Shown in pieces: positions 37,701 to 46,700 of a DNA stretch of 54,082 nucleotides. Under the pieces are notes generated by a model. It made no database searches, was not told where the DNA came from, and worked only from the letters and a program-made list of their open reading frames with translations. This DNA comes from an uncultured Clostridium sp. GTDB taxonomy: Bacteria > Bacillota > Clostridia > TANB77 > CAG-508. Every line of letters begins with the position of its first letter. Position 1 is the first letter of the stretch. Position numbers and translations under genes: made by a program. The DNA lies in the NCBI GenBank assembly GCA_947574235.1, contig CANPIU010000006.1:1-54082 (forward strand), read 5' to 3'.

Positions 37701-40700
37701 TATCTTCCCATACATTTCCAGATAGTCTTACATATTTTCTCTTATTATTTACGGTTAAAATATTCGTATGTTTACTTGCTGTCTCTTTATCTTGTTCTGT
37801 ATAATAAGATGGTTGTCTTTGAACTGTTATCGTTGCTACTTTTCCTTGTCCTATTTCTTTTCCTTCTTCTGTCTCCCATGAAATATAATCATCATCAATT
37901 TCATATCCTTGGTTATTTTCTCCTATGGTTGTTTCAATTGCTTGATAGGTTCCTGTTATGATATTATAAATGCCGATTAATCCCTCTTCATTCGTAAAGA
38001 ATTCTGTTGCTTCCTCTTCATTTTGTGTATAATGTAAGTTCCCTAAAAGAATTTCTCCTGTTACTTTCTTTTGTTCACTTCCCTGTTGGTCTACTGCAAT
38101 AATATATTCATTTTTATCATTTTTAACTTTAAAGCCTACTCCACTTAAATATCTTCCACTGTCTTTGTCTTTTTTCATAATTTGCATATTTCCTGTGTGT
38201 TTAATATTGTTTAATTTAACTGTTAGATACGTACCTCCTCTTGCCTTTACTGTTTGTGTTGCCTCTGGGAAATATCCATAATGTGGTGTGGCAATTTCGG
38301 TTATGATATGGTCTACATTGGCTGGAAAGTTTTCAATGACAATTTTTCCATTTTGATCAGTTGTATGAACTTGATTGTATCCTATTGCTGGACATTGTAC
38401 TCGTATTTGTACCCCTGCTAGTTTTTGTTCTTGATTGTCTGCATCTTGTTTGATAATTTCTATATTAATTGGAAATCCTCCTCTTGGTGCCCATGTTATT
38501 TCATCCTTTACTATAACTGGTGTTTTTGTGTCATCTAGGTCTTTTATCGGAAAGTTATTTGCTATTGTTCGTACATCCTGACATGTTGAGTCGTCACTAA
38601 AGTACATGATTTTGCCTACTAATCTACTAGATTCAACTCGTTCTCCTGTATAGTGTGCCTTGACTGTTACACTAGCAATTCCTTTTTCACAATCTTGCAT
38701 CGGAATTCTTAAATAAAATTCATTAGTTGCACTATCTCCTCTTAAATCTTTACTGTTTCCATTTATATCACAGGTTCTAGCAGTTGTAATCTCTTGGTTA
38801 TTCCAATTTTTTACTTGATAACTATAATTAACAACATCATTATATTCTTTACTGAAGAAAAATGGTCCTAATATGGTATGAGAATTAACCACTTTTGTAA
38901 TAAAAGTCCTTTCATGAATTCTTAAATTGATATTTGCTGGTTCTGTTGTACCAGTTGATACTATATCAGTGGCATCAGGAGCTGCTGTATAATACCATCT
39001 ATATTTATCTCCATATCCTTTTTCACATCTATCTGATGGGTTTACTCCATATCCATGCGCCTGAAAACCATGGTCTTGACAGTCTCCGTCTTCAGGAGTA
39101 TTGATTGTAAATATTTGAGGTCCTGCATTAACAATATGTTTTTCTACCGCATATCCTTGGTCTCTTTTTAGGTTTAAATGAGCTTGATTAGTACAAGCTA
39201 TTGATGTTTGATAGGTACTAGCTACTAAAAACATGATACATAGACCAAAAATGAACATCTTCTTTTTGCTTTTTATGTTATATTTGTGAGCTACTAATAT
39301 GACAATCCCTACCATTCCCACTAATGCCATACTAATTGATAAATATATCATAATACCTGTACTTACTGATATAATTATTTCTGCTTTTGCACTATTATTG
39401 GTTTCATCTTTGTCTTGTATTTTTAACGTGTTTTTTATTTCTTCTATTTCTGCTGTATTGCTAATTGTTCCTGTTGCATCTGCTGTCATTGTTTTCTGGG
39501 CGATTAATGTTAGTTCTACATTCTCCCCTGGTTCTAGTTTTCTATCAGAAAGATTGGTATTGATTATTTCTCCATTGGCTTGTTGTTTCCAATTTGGATT
39601 ATTTTCTTCTACAAATACTAATTCCTTTGGTAAAATGTCTTTTACTTTTCCCACTGTTGTTGCTATTTCTCCTTGATTAGTTATGGTCATTTTGTATTCA
39701 ATTAAAACAACTGCTCCTTCGATTTCTTTTGCTTTTATTTCTATTTTAGCTAACTTTTCATTATGATAAGTATATTGCTTAGTTCCTCTGTTGGTTTTTA
39801 CTGTAATCCTTGAAATTGACTTATCTAATTTCAAATCACAAACTCTATTCTCTATTAAACCAATATCCATATTAAATCTTGATGCTTGTAAATTATTTAC
39901 TTCTATCATTCCTACTGTTTGTGTTTTTCCATTTATCTTTAATTGTTTATCAACAGCATCTGAATTAGATGACTGTGATATTCCATTTTTTTGATATTGT
40001 GTTATATGATAACGATTTTGGTCATATTGGAATAGTACCAAATAATTTCCTTGTTTTAAATCTGTAAAACGATAACTTCCATTCGCACCAGTTCTAATGT
40101 TTTCTTTTACCACAGTTGCTTCTTTCATATTTACTAATAGAACGGGAATATCACTTAAAAGTTGTTCTCCTTCTTGTCTTTGTCCATCTTCGTTTTTATC
40201 CATCCATGCTACTCCAGATATACTGTATGTTTCTTCTGGATCCTCCGGATTAATCGGTTTTGATGGATTATCTGGTTGGTCTGGCTGATCTGGCTTTTCT
40301 TCTATTTCATGATCGATAGGAAGTATGGTATGAGTTATGATGTTTGATGTTTTTTCTTCAATATTCTTTCCTGTTGCTTTTGCACTATTTTCTATTTTCG
40401 TTTTTTCAAGAAGTGGCTTTGCTTGTGCTTTTACTAAAATGGTTACACTTTCTTTGTATGGAATATTAAATTCTAGTTCTACATCTGGTAATGGATTACC
40501 TTGTTCATCATTTTTTCTATTCCCTAAATCTTCTAAAACTGCCTCTGTTTTTTTATAATTTCCTGTATAAAGACTTCCTTCTAATATGGTTTCGTCTGGA
40601 CCGTCTGCATAAGTTGGTGTAACTTCCATTTCCCAGTTATCATAAGTAACACTAATTGGCTTTACCTCTTGTGGTAAGATATCTTTTAGTTTAATTTTAT

Positions 40701-43206
40701 TAAAACAGTATTCTTTATAGTTTAAATTTGTTCTTCCTATATTAGTAATGGTAATATGGTAATCAATTTCTTCTCCTTCTTTTACTTCTTCTCCTTCATT
40801 AGGTGATGTCATGGTAATTGCTAAATTTTCATATTCATATAAAATTCTATTTTCATTGGATTGATAAGTAATGTTTTCACTTTCTATTATACTAGCTACT
40901 GCCGTTAATTCTATTTTTGAATCTTCTGTTTTTTCTATGATATTAGATGGTGGAATTTCTCCTCTTATATAATAAAAATCTGGTTGGTTTGTTGAAATTT
41001 TTACGGTAAAAACGTTATCTTTCGGTGCATTATTTTCATCATATTCTTCTATTACTTCTCGTCCCCCATAGAAATATTGTGGTATTAGTTGTTTTGGTAG
41101 CTTTACAGATACTTCTACTGCTTCTTCTTCTTTGCTTGTTACATTAATAAAATAATACCATTCATCTCTTTTTGTATAAAGATAGGATTTAAGAAATATT
41201 TTGTATTTTGCTTTTTTCACTGTATTTTCTATTTTGTAATTTCCTGCTGGTATTTCTCCTACTTTAGCTTCCATGTTGGTTGTTATTTGCTTTTGTTCTA
41301 CGGTTTCTTCTAAATCTTTTACTTGTACTTCGTAAAAACCGATTTTACTTTCACCTGGTTTTAGTGTTCCTATTTCTATTGGTATATTTTTTACTTCTTC
41401 TTGCAGATTATATTTATATTCTCCACAAAAATTATAATAATCTGCTTCTAATTCTGCATAAGTAGTACCATCTGGTACATTTCCAACTATCTTTATTTGT
41501 TCTATCGGTTGATTTGAAGTATTGGTTACTTTAACATTATATTTAATGTACTCTCCCTCATAAAGAACATCACCATCTGCAATTGTGGAATCTCCTTTTA
41601 CTGGCATTACTTCTACTTTTAAACCTTCTGTATTAGCATTAAATACTTTTGCCATTTCATAGCTATCTTCTATTTCTGCTGCTAACTCCTCTTGATAACT
41701 TTCTAATTGGATTAAATATTCTCTTTCTCCTGTTTCTATACTTTCATCTGCTGTATATTGGTTGGTATAGAATAACTTGATATTTTCCTGTGCTGTTTGA
41801 ATATCCTTTTTCAAAATAACAGTTGCTTGTATTTTAATATCTGTCGTTAAATCTAAAAAATTCTCCTGATATTCTGTCTGTGTTCCTACTAAATCAGCAA
41901 CAATTGCTAACTTACCATTTGTTCCTGTTTCAACATACGTATTTTGTAATTCCAATCCATTTCCATAAAATATTCCACTATTTTGGAGAATAACTTTTTC
42001 CACTTGATTAGGAAGTTCTATTTTAACACTCGGATTTTTAAACAAATTTTCATTTTTGTCTTTTGCACTCAATGATATATTGAAAGTTACTTCATTTTGT
42101 TGTTCATTTGTCCATTTTGAGTTGGTATGATTTAATGACACCTTCGTTTGTGCTTCTTTTATCCCAACTACATTTTCAATCATTCCTTCTTGACCTACTA
42201 TCTGATTAATTGTCTTTATCTCTATCTCTTCTAAGTCAATCATAGTTGCCTTTATTTCCTTCGTATGTTCTAAGCTTAAAATTCCCTCTGCTTGAATACT
42301 ACTTGTTCTAACTATAATTGTTTCTAACTCTTGTTCATAATTTATTTCATTATTGTCTTTATCCAAAGTTGCAATTATATTTCCTTCTTTATCGAATAAT
42401 TCAAGTTTTCCATCTTCTCCTAAGACTTTTACCAAACTCTCTTTGTCTATTTTTGTAGCTTTATAGATAGGACTAATTTGACTCTTTGCAAATGTACTTT
42501 TTTCTACCATCTCAATATTTTCCAGAAAATCTTTTTGACTAATTATAATATCTTCTTTTTCATGGTAAGGTGTATTATATTGCGTTTTATTAATTTTGTT
42601 AGATTTAATACCTCCATTATAGATTTCCTCTGTTTGATAATTAATTGAGATTAATTTTCCTACTTCTTCTGTAACTTTGTTTTCAAATGTCTCTTCTGCT
42701 TCAATAGTAATATCATCCTTTTCTCCTATTACTGCCGTTGCTTCTACTTTAAGGGTAACATCTCTTTCTAGTGTTTCTTCTGTATAGGTATCGTAATAAC
42801 AAATAATGTGATAATTACTCTCGTCTTGCTTAATAGCTTGCTTTAAAATCAAATCTCCTGTTGTCATATCATAACTTGTTTCTATTTCCCCTCTTTTTGT
42901 TAATACCTTTACCTGTTTTGGATATTGATTATCTATTTGTTGTAATTGGACATTTATCTCGCTATCTTTAATAGCCTCTGTTTCCTTTTCCATTTTAACA
43001 TTTAAACCATATTGTACTAAAGATTCCTTCTTCTCTTCTGTTAAACTATAATTTATATATTTTTCTAGTTCCGCTTTTATTAAAATCCCATTATCTTCTG
43101 CATTAAAACTAATAGCTGACATGATACAACTTGCTATCATTACACTAAAAAATAGAACTAAAATTGAAATACAAATATTACTTTTTCTAATTACGTGTAC
43201 CTTCAT
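34795..43206 (-). CDS. Giant two-arm surface protein B (DUF11/SdrD_B + SpaA fusion)
   Basis: A 2803-residue paralogue of giant A with the same order of parts. After an N-terminal hydrophobic segment (about 9-33) there are roughly 110 extra residues, then the common first arm, a Pro-Asp spacer, an SdrD_B domain (about 992-1122), a DUF11-like domain, membrane helix 1 (1285-1307), basic turn KYNIKSKKK (1308-1316), helix 2 (1317-1337), a Cys/His-containing tip unlike that of A, a GPF domain, two SpaA domains (about 1580 and 1672), SdrD_B-like domains (about 1825 and 2303), VPPTGG (about 2769) and a final helix. TAGGAGGTACACATA precedes ATG, nearly the same leader as gene A. It shares three perfectly identical DNA blocks with A. 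Role inferred: surface adhesin or scaffold. Confidence 0.85.
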   Translation of the reverse strand: MKVHVIRKSNICISILVLFFSVMIASCIMSAISFNAEDNGILIKAELEKYINYSLTEEKKESLVQYGLNVKMEKETEAIKDSEINVQLQQIDNQYPKQVKVLTKRGEIETSYDMTTGDLILKQAIKQDESNYHIICYYDTYTEETLERDVTLKVEATAVIGEKDDITIEAEETFENKVTEEVGKLISINYQTEEIYNGGIKSNKINKTQYNTPYHEKEDIIISQKDFLENIEMVEKSTFAKSQISPIYKATKIDKESLVKVLGEDGKLELFDKEGNIIATLDKDNNEINYEQELETIIVRTSSIQAEGILSLEHTKEIKATMIDLEEIEIKTINQIVGQEGMIENVVGIKEAQTKVSLNHTNSKWTNEQQNEVTFNISLSAKDKNENLFKNPSVKIELPNQVEKVILQNSGIFYGNGLELQNTYVETGTNGKLAIVADLVGTQTEYQENFLDLTTDIKIQATVILKKDIQTAQENIKLFYTNQYTADESIETGEREYLIQLESYQEELAAEIEDSYEMAKVFNANTEGLKVEVMPVKGDSTIADGDVLYEGEYIKYNVKVTNTSNQPIEQIKIVGNVPDGTTYAELEADYYNFCGEYKYNLQEEVKNIPIEIGTLKPGESKIGFYEVQVKDLEETVEQKQITTNMEAKVGEIPAGNYKIENTVKKAKYKIFLKSYLYTKRDEWYYFINVTSKEEEAVEVSVKLPKQLIPQYFYGGREVIEEYDENNAPKDNVFTVKISTNQPDFYYIRGEIPPSNIIEKTEDSKIELTAVASIIESENITYQSNENRILYEYENLAITMTSPNEGEEVKEGEEIDYHITITNIGRTNLNYKEYCFNKIKLKDILPQEVKPISVTYDNWEMEVTPTYADGPDETILEGSLYTGNYKKTEAVLEDLGNRKNDEQGNPLPDVELEFNIPYKESVTILVKAQAKPLLEKTKIENSAKATGKNIEEKTSNIITHTILPIDHEIEEKPDQPDQPDNPSKPINPEDPEETYSISGVAWMDKNEDGQRQEGEQLLSDIPVLLVNMKEATVVKENIRTGANGSYRFTDLKQGNYLVLFQYDQNRYHITQYQKNGISQSSNSDAVDKQLKINGKTQTVGMIEVNNLQASRFNMDIGLIENRVCDLKLDKSISRITVKTNRGTKQYTYHNEKLAKIEIKAKEIEGAVVLIEYKMTITNQGEIATTVGKVKDILPKELVFVEENNPNWKQQANGEIINTNLSDRKLEPGENVELTLIAQKTMTADATGTISNTAEIEEIKNTLKIQDKDETNNSAKAEIIISVSTGIMIYLSISMALVGMVGIVILVAHKYNIKSKKKMFIFGLCIMFLVASTYQTSIACTNQAHLNLKRDQGYAVEKHIVNAGPQIFTINTPEDGDCQDHGFQAHGYGVNPSDRCEKGYGDKYRWYYTAAPDATDIVSTGTTEPANINLRIHERTFITKVVNSHTILGPFFFSKEYNDVVNYSYQVKNWNNQEITTARTCDINGNSKDLRGDSATNEFYLRIPMQDCEKGIASVTVKAHYTGERVESSRLVGKIMYFSDDSTCQDVRTIANNFPIKDLDDTKTPVIVKDEITWAPRGGFPINIEIIKQDADNQEQKLAGVQIRVQCPAIGYNQVHTTDQNGKIVIENFPANVDHIITEIATPHYGYFPEATQTVKARGGTYLTVKLNNIKHTGNMQIMKKDKDSGRYLSGVGFKVKNDKNEYIIAVDQQGSEQKKVTGEILLGNLHYTQNEEEATEFFTNEEGLIGIYNIITGTYQAIETTIGENNQGYEIDDDYISWETEEGKEIGQGKVATITVQRQPSYYTEQDKETASKHTNILTVNNKRKYVRLSGNVWEDIPWEEKSGLKSNEHLLNKDEYPKDTNDKLLQHVTVKLKDKNENIVAFKDDKGNTYEEIETDEKGHYVMWDVLIDKLEEYYIEFTYNGMKYESVAASINKEKVGNKAIEKQNRIDYNNQYTTIVKDGRKDEKGKATYDLKYDTTNYTSTIHYGDTLKYGYQGQKYPINGTYENFLIRANTRNAYEGYLNLIQTKESIRENAVEEIENINLGVKERLEPDLSLVKDIHNVKVSINKANHLYNYADRYNKRLYGENGTEGEDPFYMEPRVRYESKYGNMSYTRALYPSDVYYNGEDGLRVKVTYKIGIKNKTTIRSIVNEVNDYYDSKFYQDTNIVIGTQLDEQGNIVETSKLNFEVEKQSGYDLYYKLHIKDINMDLRQTAKGYIYVELEVKQDKIIEIIEANQAGKDVKLDNIAEIASYSLKDEKGNAYAGIDKNSQPGSVDVNNPKTFEDDTDRAPGLKIILQENRKLDGVVFEDEVLTTDGFKVNEVNSGKIRQGNGIYDQNEKGIGKVEVRLVTVKPDGTEEIAQIWNTLARKWEAAITQTKEDGSYYFEGFLPENYKVLYIWGDQTYRVQDYKATIYKDDQHQGNEWYKQIQTRYSDAKDNYQTRKEIDDQARLVTNANQKVIEAYAENGQIELKDNGGKQTLKTKMDSRTDLFIVNLEYKKEATYGPDEHTNYLKNIDFGIVERAKQTLKLSKEVERVKLVLSNGNVLVDAKIGENGEIDDKVKYTTYIPKSGAANGQIKLEVDNEILQSARLEVTYRFKVENISELDYLNKDYYTYGKGKGEIDKDLVALDASTVIDYLDNNLAKDLGDNEWIAYSIQDKKDLIDTYGLLGEELRQTLTQTNTVAHTDILSQDLQPKGISEKEGTLKVYRMLPSVLQEEDSTMGNDAEIIKIVKSGGASVTTIPGNYVPSEGIKEVDEASSETVTIVPPTGGGINVIAYTLLAISSLGILVSGIILIKKLVLK
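34826..35040 (-). repeat. 215-nt identical block, copy 2
   Basis: Identical to 26444-26658. Confidence 0.85.
37169..37557 (-). repeat. 389-nt identical block, copy 2
   Basis: Identical to 28898-29286. Confidence 0.85.
39879..40202 (-). repeat. 324-nt identical block, copy 2
   Basis: Identical to 31530-31853. Confidence 0.85.
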
Positions 43207-43239
43207 TATGTGTACCTCCTATTACATATTTCTATTTTA

Positions 43240-43268
43240 ACTCTACCACGTCTCAATTTATTTGTAAA
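43240..43268 (-). promoter_or_regulatory. Promoter of giant gene B
   Basis: On the minus strand TTTACA (43263-43268), 17 bp, TAGAGT (43240-43245). The first 12 bases, TTTACAAATAAA, equal those of the gene A promoter. Confidence 0.65.
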
Positions 43269-43650
43269 TGATTAATTTTTCCAATTTCCTTTGACTACAA
43301 TCTTTTAGCTTAGGGCTCCTCAATTTTAGACATTTACCGACCTTTCTTTACATTTCTATTACATTTTAATAAAAGTTCGTAATATTCTAAAAAAAGGAAA
43401 AATAGGCACATTTTTCTTTGTACTTAAAGTTCAATTGTTTCCTCTTTGTTTTCTAAACTATTCTTGCAAGAACTCTTCAATGTAAATTTCGTCCATTTTT
43501 CTCTTGTTTTAAATTCACTTTACAAACTTTATCACATTTCGTAATTTTTTTATTCTCTAGTGCTTTGTTACGTAGCTTTTTAATTCTATTGTGCAAATTT
43601 TAGCAATTTCATTGTGCACTTTTTAAGAGTTTTGTTGTACAAATTTTAAC

Positions 43651-43698
43651 AAAAAAAGAACCCTCCCTCAAAGTCTTAAACTTCAATCGAAGAGTTCT
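43651..43698 (-). terminator. Terminator of surface gene C
   Basis: On the minus strand AGAACTCT (43691-43698) pairs with AGGGTTCT (43657-43664, one G-U), enclosing a smaller inner hairpin, followed by TTTTTTTG. Confidence 0.8.
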
Positions 43699-43722
43699 CT
43701 TAACTTGTTTTCTATGTTAGAC

Positions 43723-46700
43723 TTATTCTATTACTCTTTTCTTAATGATAACAACTCCTGTTGCTAAGATAACAAGTGCAACCGCCCCTATTGTAATTGG
43801 CATTATATAATTTTGGTTTTCACCAGTTGCTGGTGTAACAATGGTTGTTTCTGCCATATTATCATCATTTTCTGTTGAGCCTGTTCCTGGTACATAGTTA
43901 CCTGGTGTAGATTGTGGTATTGAACCACTTGGTTTATTTAGTTCTGTTATTTCTGTTTCATTATCTAATGAAATCTCATCCGTTGTCGTTAATATTTTAG
44001 AAACCGTTAACATTACTTCTGCTGATTTAGTAGGTTCTAATTTTTGTCCTTTCAAACTCTCTGTATATAAAATAGTCTTTTCTGCTATGGTTGATTCCGG
44101 ATTATTATATACTATTTCAGCTACTAAATCTTTAATTTCGTCTAACGTCTTAATTTGCCATTGTGGATTTTTATCTGCATCAAATGCCCAATCCTTATCT
44201 AAGTAATCAATAATTCCAGTTGGCTCTATCGTTACTACTTCTCCCTCTATGATTCCATATTGGTAATAGTTTTCTGACAAGTAATCTAATTCACTTAAAT
44301 TCGTTGCCTTAATCTCATATCTTACTTCTATAATAGTTCCTTGTAATAACTCATTGTCAAGCTCTAATCTAATAAATCCATTGCTTGGTGTGATATTAGG
44401 GTCTGGTTTCATGTAAGTAATACCTTTTTTATCTCCTGTCACATTTCCATTTTCATCAATTTCTAGGTTTACAATTACTTGACCATTTGCTAAAGTTGCT
44501 TTTAATGTTTTAACACGTTTCGTTAAAGCCATTTCTTGTCTTGCTCTTTCTACTATTCCAAAGTCTATATTATTTATTTTATACGTATATCTATCTCCCA
44601 TAGAAGCAGTATAGGTTGTTTCATATTCTACACCAATTCCCATAAGAGGGGTTGTAGAGTCCATCTTTGTTCTTGTTACATTATTTCTTGTATCTTTTGT
44701 TACCTTCATAATTTCATCATCGATTTGTCGTCTTGAACCTTTTGGTGCTTCTTGCTCTTGATTATAATTATCAATGGCATCACTTAATCTTGTCTCTACT
44801 TTTTCCTTATACCAATTTTTATTGCTTTGTCTTTCTTGTTCTTTATAGATAGTTCCTTTATAATTTTGTACCGTATAAGTTTGGTCTCCCCAAGTATAGG
44901 TTAGTGTATAATCACCTGGTATATAATCTTGAATCAAGAAATCTCCATTGCCATCTGTTTTCGTTGTATAAACTTTATCACTTCCTGTCGTTTCGATAAG
45001 AGTAATCTCTACCCCTTCAATTCCTTTTTCTCCAGTTTCATATTCTCCACTACCTTGGCGAATTTGACCTGTCATTAATTCTCCTGAAGTTTCATCTAGG
45101 AATACTTTTCCTCCCATTTCTCTAGCATCTGCTACTTCTAGTTTTAAATCAGGACTTGAATCAGTATCATCTTCATAAGTTGTTTTATCGCCTGGTATAC
45201 TATTACCTGGATTAGAGTTTTTATCAATACCTGCATAGATCTTATCATCACGATAAATTGAGTAAGAATTGATTTCTACCGCATTATCCAAATTTGCTTT
45301 ATCATTTAGGATATTTAAAACCGCTTCTCTATTTAACGCAAATTCTACATAGATAACACTCTCTTTTTGTGGATTAATTACGGTATTATTTTCAAGGATA
45401 ACTTTTTTATACTTTTCATTATAATCTTCTTTTCTTCCTGACATTTCTTTTCCTATCAATTTACCTTTTTCATCCAACTCAGTTCCTACTGCTATCAATT
45501 CATATCTAGCATCATAGTAGTCAACCAAACTATTAATTTTTGCTACTAAATTATCACTCTTATTCCTCATCGTCAATCTGTAAGTTGAATATACTTTTAA
45601 CTCTTTACTTGGTTCCTTATCATTTCTATATTCGTAATCTGCTTTATAAATCGCTCTTGTATAAGACATACTTCCATATTTGCTTCCAAATTTAACACCA
45701 ACATTAAAGCCATCTCCATATTCTCCAGCATTAAAATGTCTTTGTGCATACACATAAGTATGTTCATAACCATTAACTGTTACTCTTACATTTTCTAAAT
45801 CCTTCATAATAGCAATATCTGGTTGTTCTCTTTCATATAGTCCTAAGTTAATATATTGTACTTCTTCTTGCCCCCAGGTAAAATGATTTCTAATTTTATA
45901 TTCTGGGTTAGTAGGTACATCTGTATTCGCTGTTATTTTATACTGTCCGTTATTAATTAAGAAAGCTTTTCCTGGTTCTTCATTTACATTATAATTTAAA
46001 ATATGCTTTTGATTTCCATTGGCATCTCTAGTATACCCAGTATCTCTTGAGCTTCCTTCTACTTTACTAAAGTTCTTATTAAAGGTATCTCTTTCTTCTT
46101 CACTCTCTGCTGCTTTTGAACCAGTATTAACGTCTACATGTGGTATTACATTGGTATAAGTCAATCCATCATATTCAAATTCAATGTAATAGTCCTGTAA
46201 TTTTTCAATTAAAACGTCCATGAATAGATATTCACCGTTTCCATCGTTGATAGAATCTTTATATCTATCTAATTTTGAAGTAACCGTTTCTTGCACTACC
46301 TCTCCTGTTTTTCTATCTTTTAATCTTACTGTTACCCCATTAAATAGAATATCTTGGCTATCTGGTTGAATTTCATCTCTTGTTTTGTATAGGTCATTTC
46401 TAGCGTTCTTTTTTCCATCTTGTTTATCTACCCATACATAACCAGATAATTTAACATAGATTTGTTTGTTAGGAATTACAAATTCTGCTGTTTTATCAAC
46501 AATAACTTCGTGTTCTACTCCTTCTTCAATCATTTCATATCCATAGTTCGGATTTTTCGTTTCATAAGCTACGTAAGTTCCTACAATTAAATTCTTTATT
46601 AAGATTTCACCTTTACTATCGGTTATAAATTCAGTTGCTTCCGTTTTTTCTACATAGGATATTTTTCCATTGGCATCTTGATGCACATATTTTCCAGTAT

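Larger units (their letters stand above)
43207..43722. other. Intergenic region between giant gene B and surface gene C
   Basis: 516 nt without a gene. From left: the gene B promoter (43240-43268), a CTTAGGGCTCCT element (43309-43320) akin to one before gene A, a TTTCTTTACATTT stretch also shared with the gene A upstream region, AT-rich DNA of no recognised content, three spaced TTGTGCA/TTGTACA motifs (about 43590-43640) and the terminator of gene C (43651-43698). Confidence 0.7.

Noticed and set aside
39299..39370. Internal translation start splitting giant B into two genes
   Set aside because: Met1317 begins the second helix, but only a weak AAGAAG precedes it, there is no stop codon before it, and giant A has no Met at the equivalent place.
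43570..43650. Insertion-sequence end in the TTGTGCA repeats
   Set aside because: The three spaced motifs are short, with no transposase, target duplication or partner end nearby.
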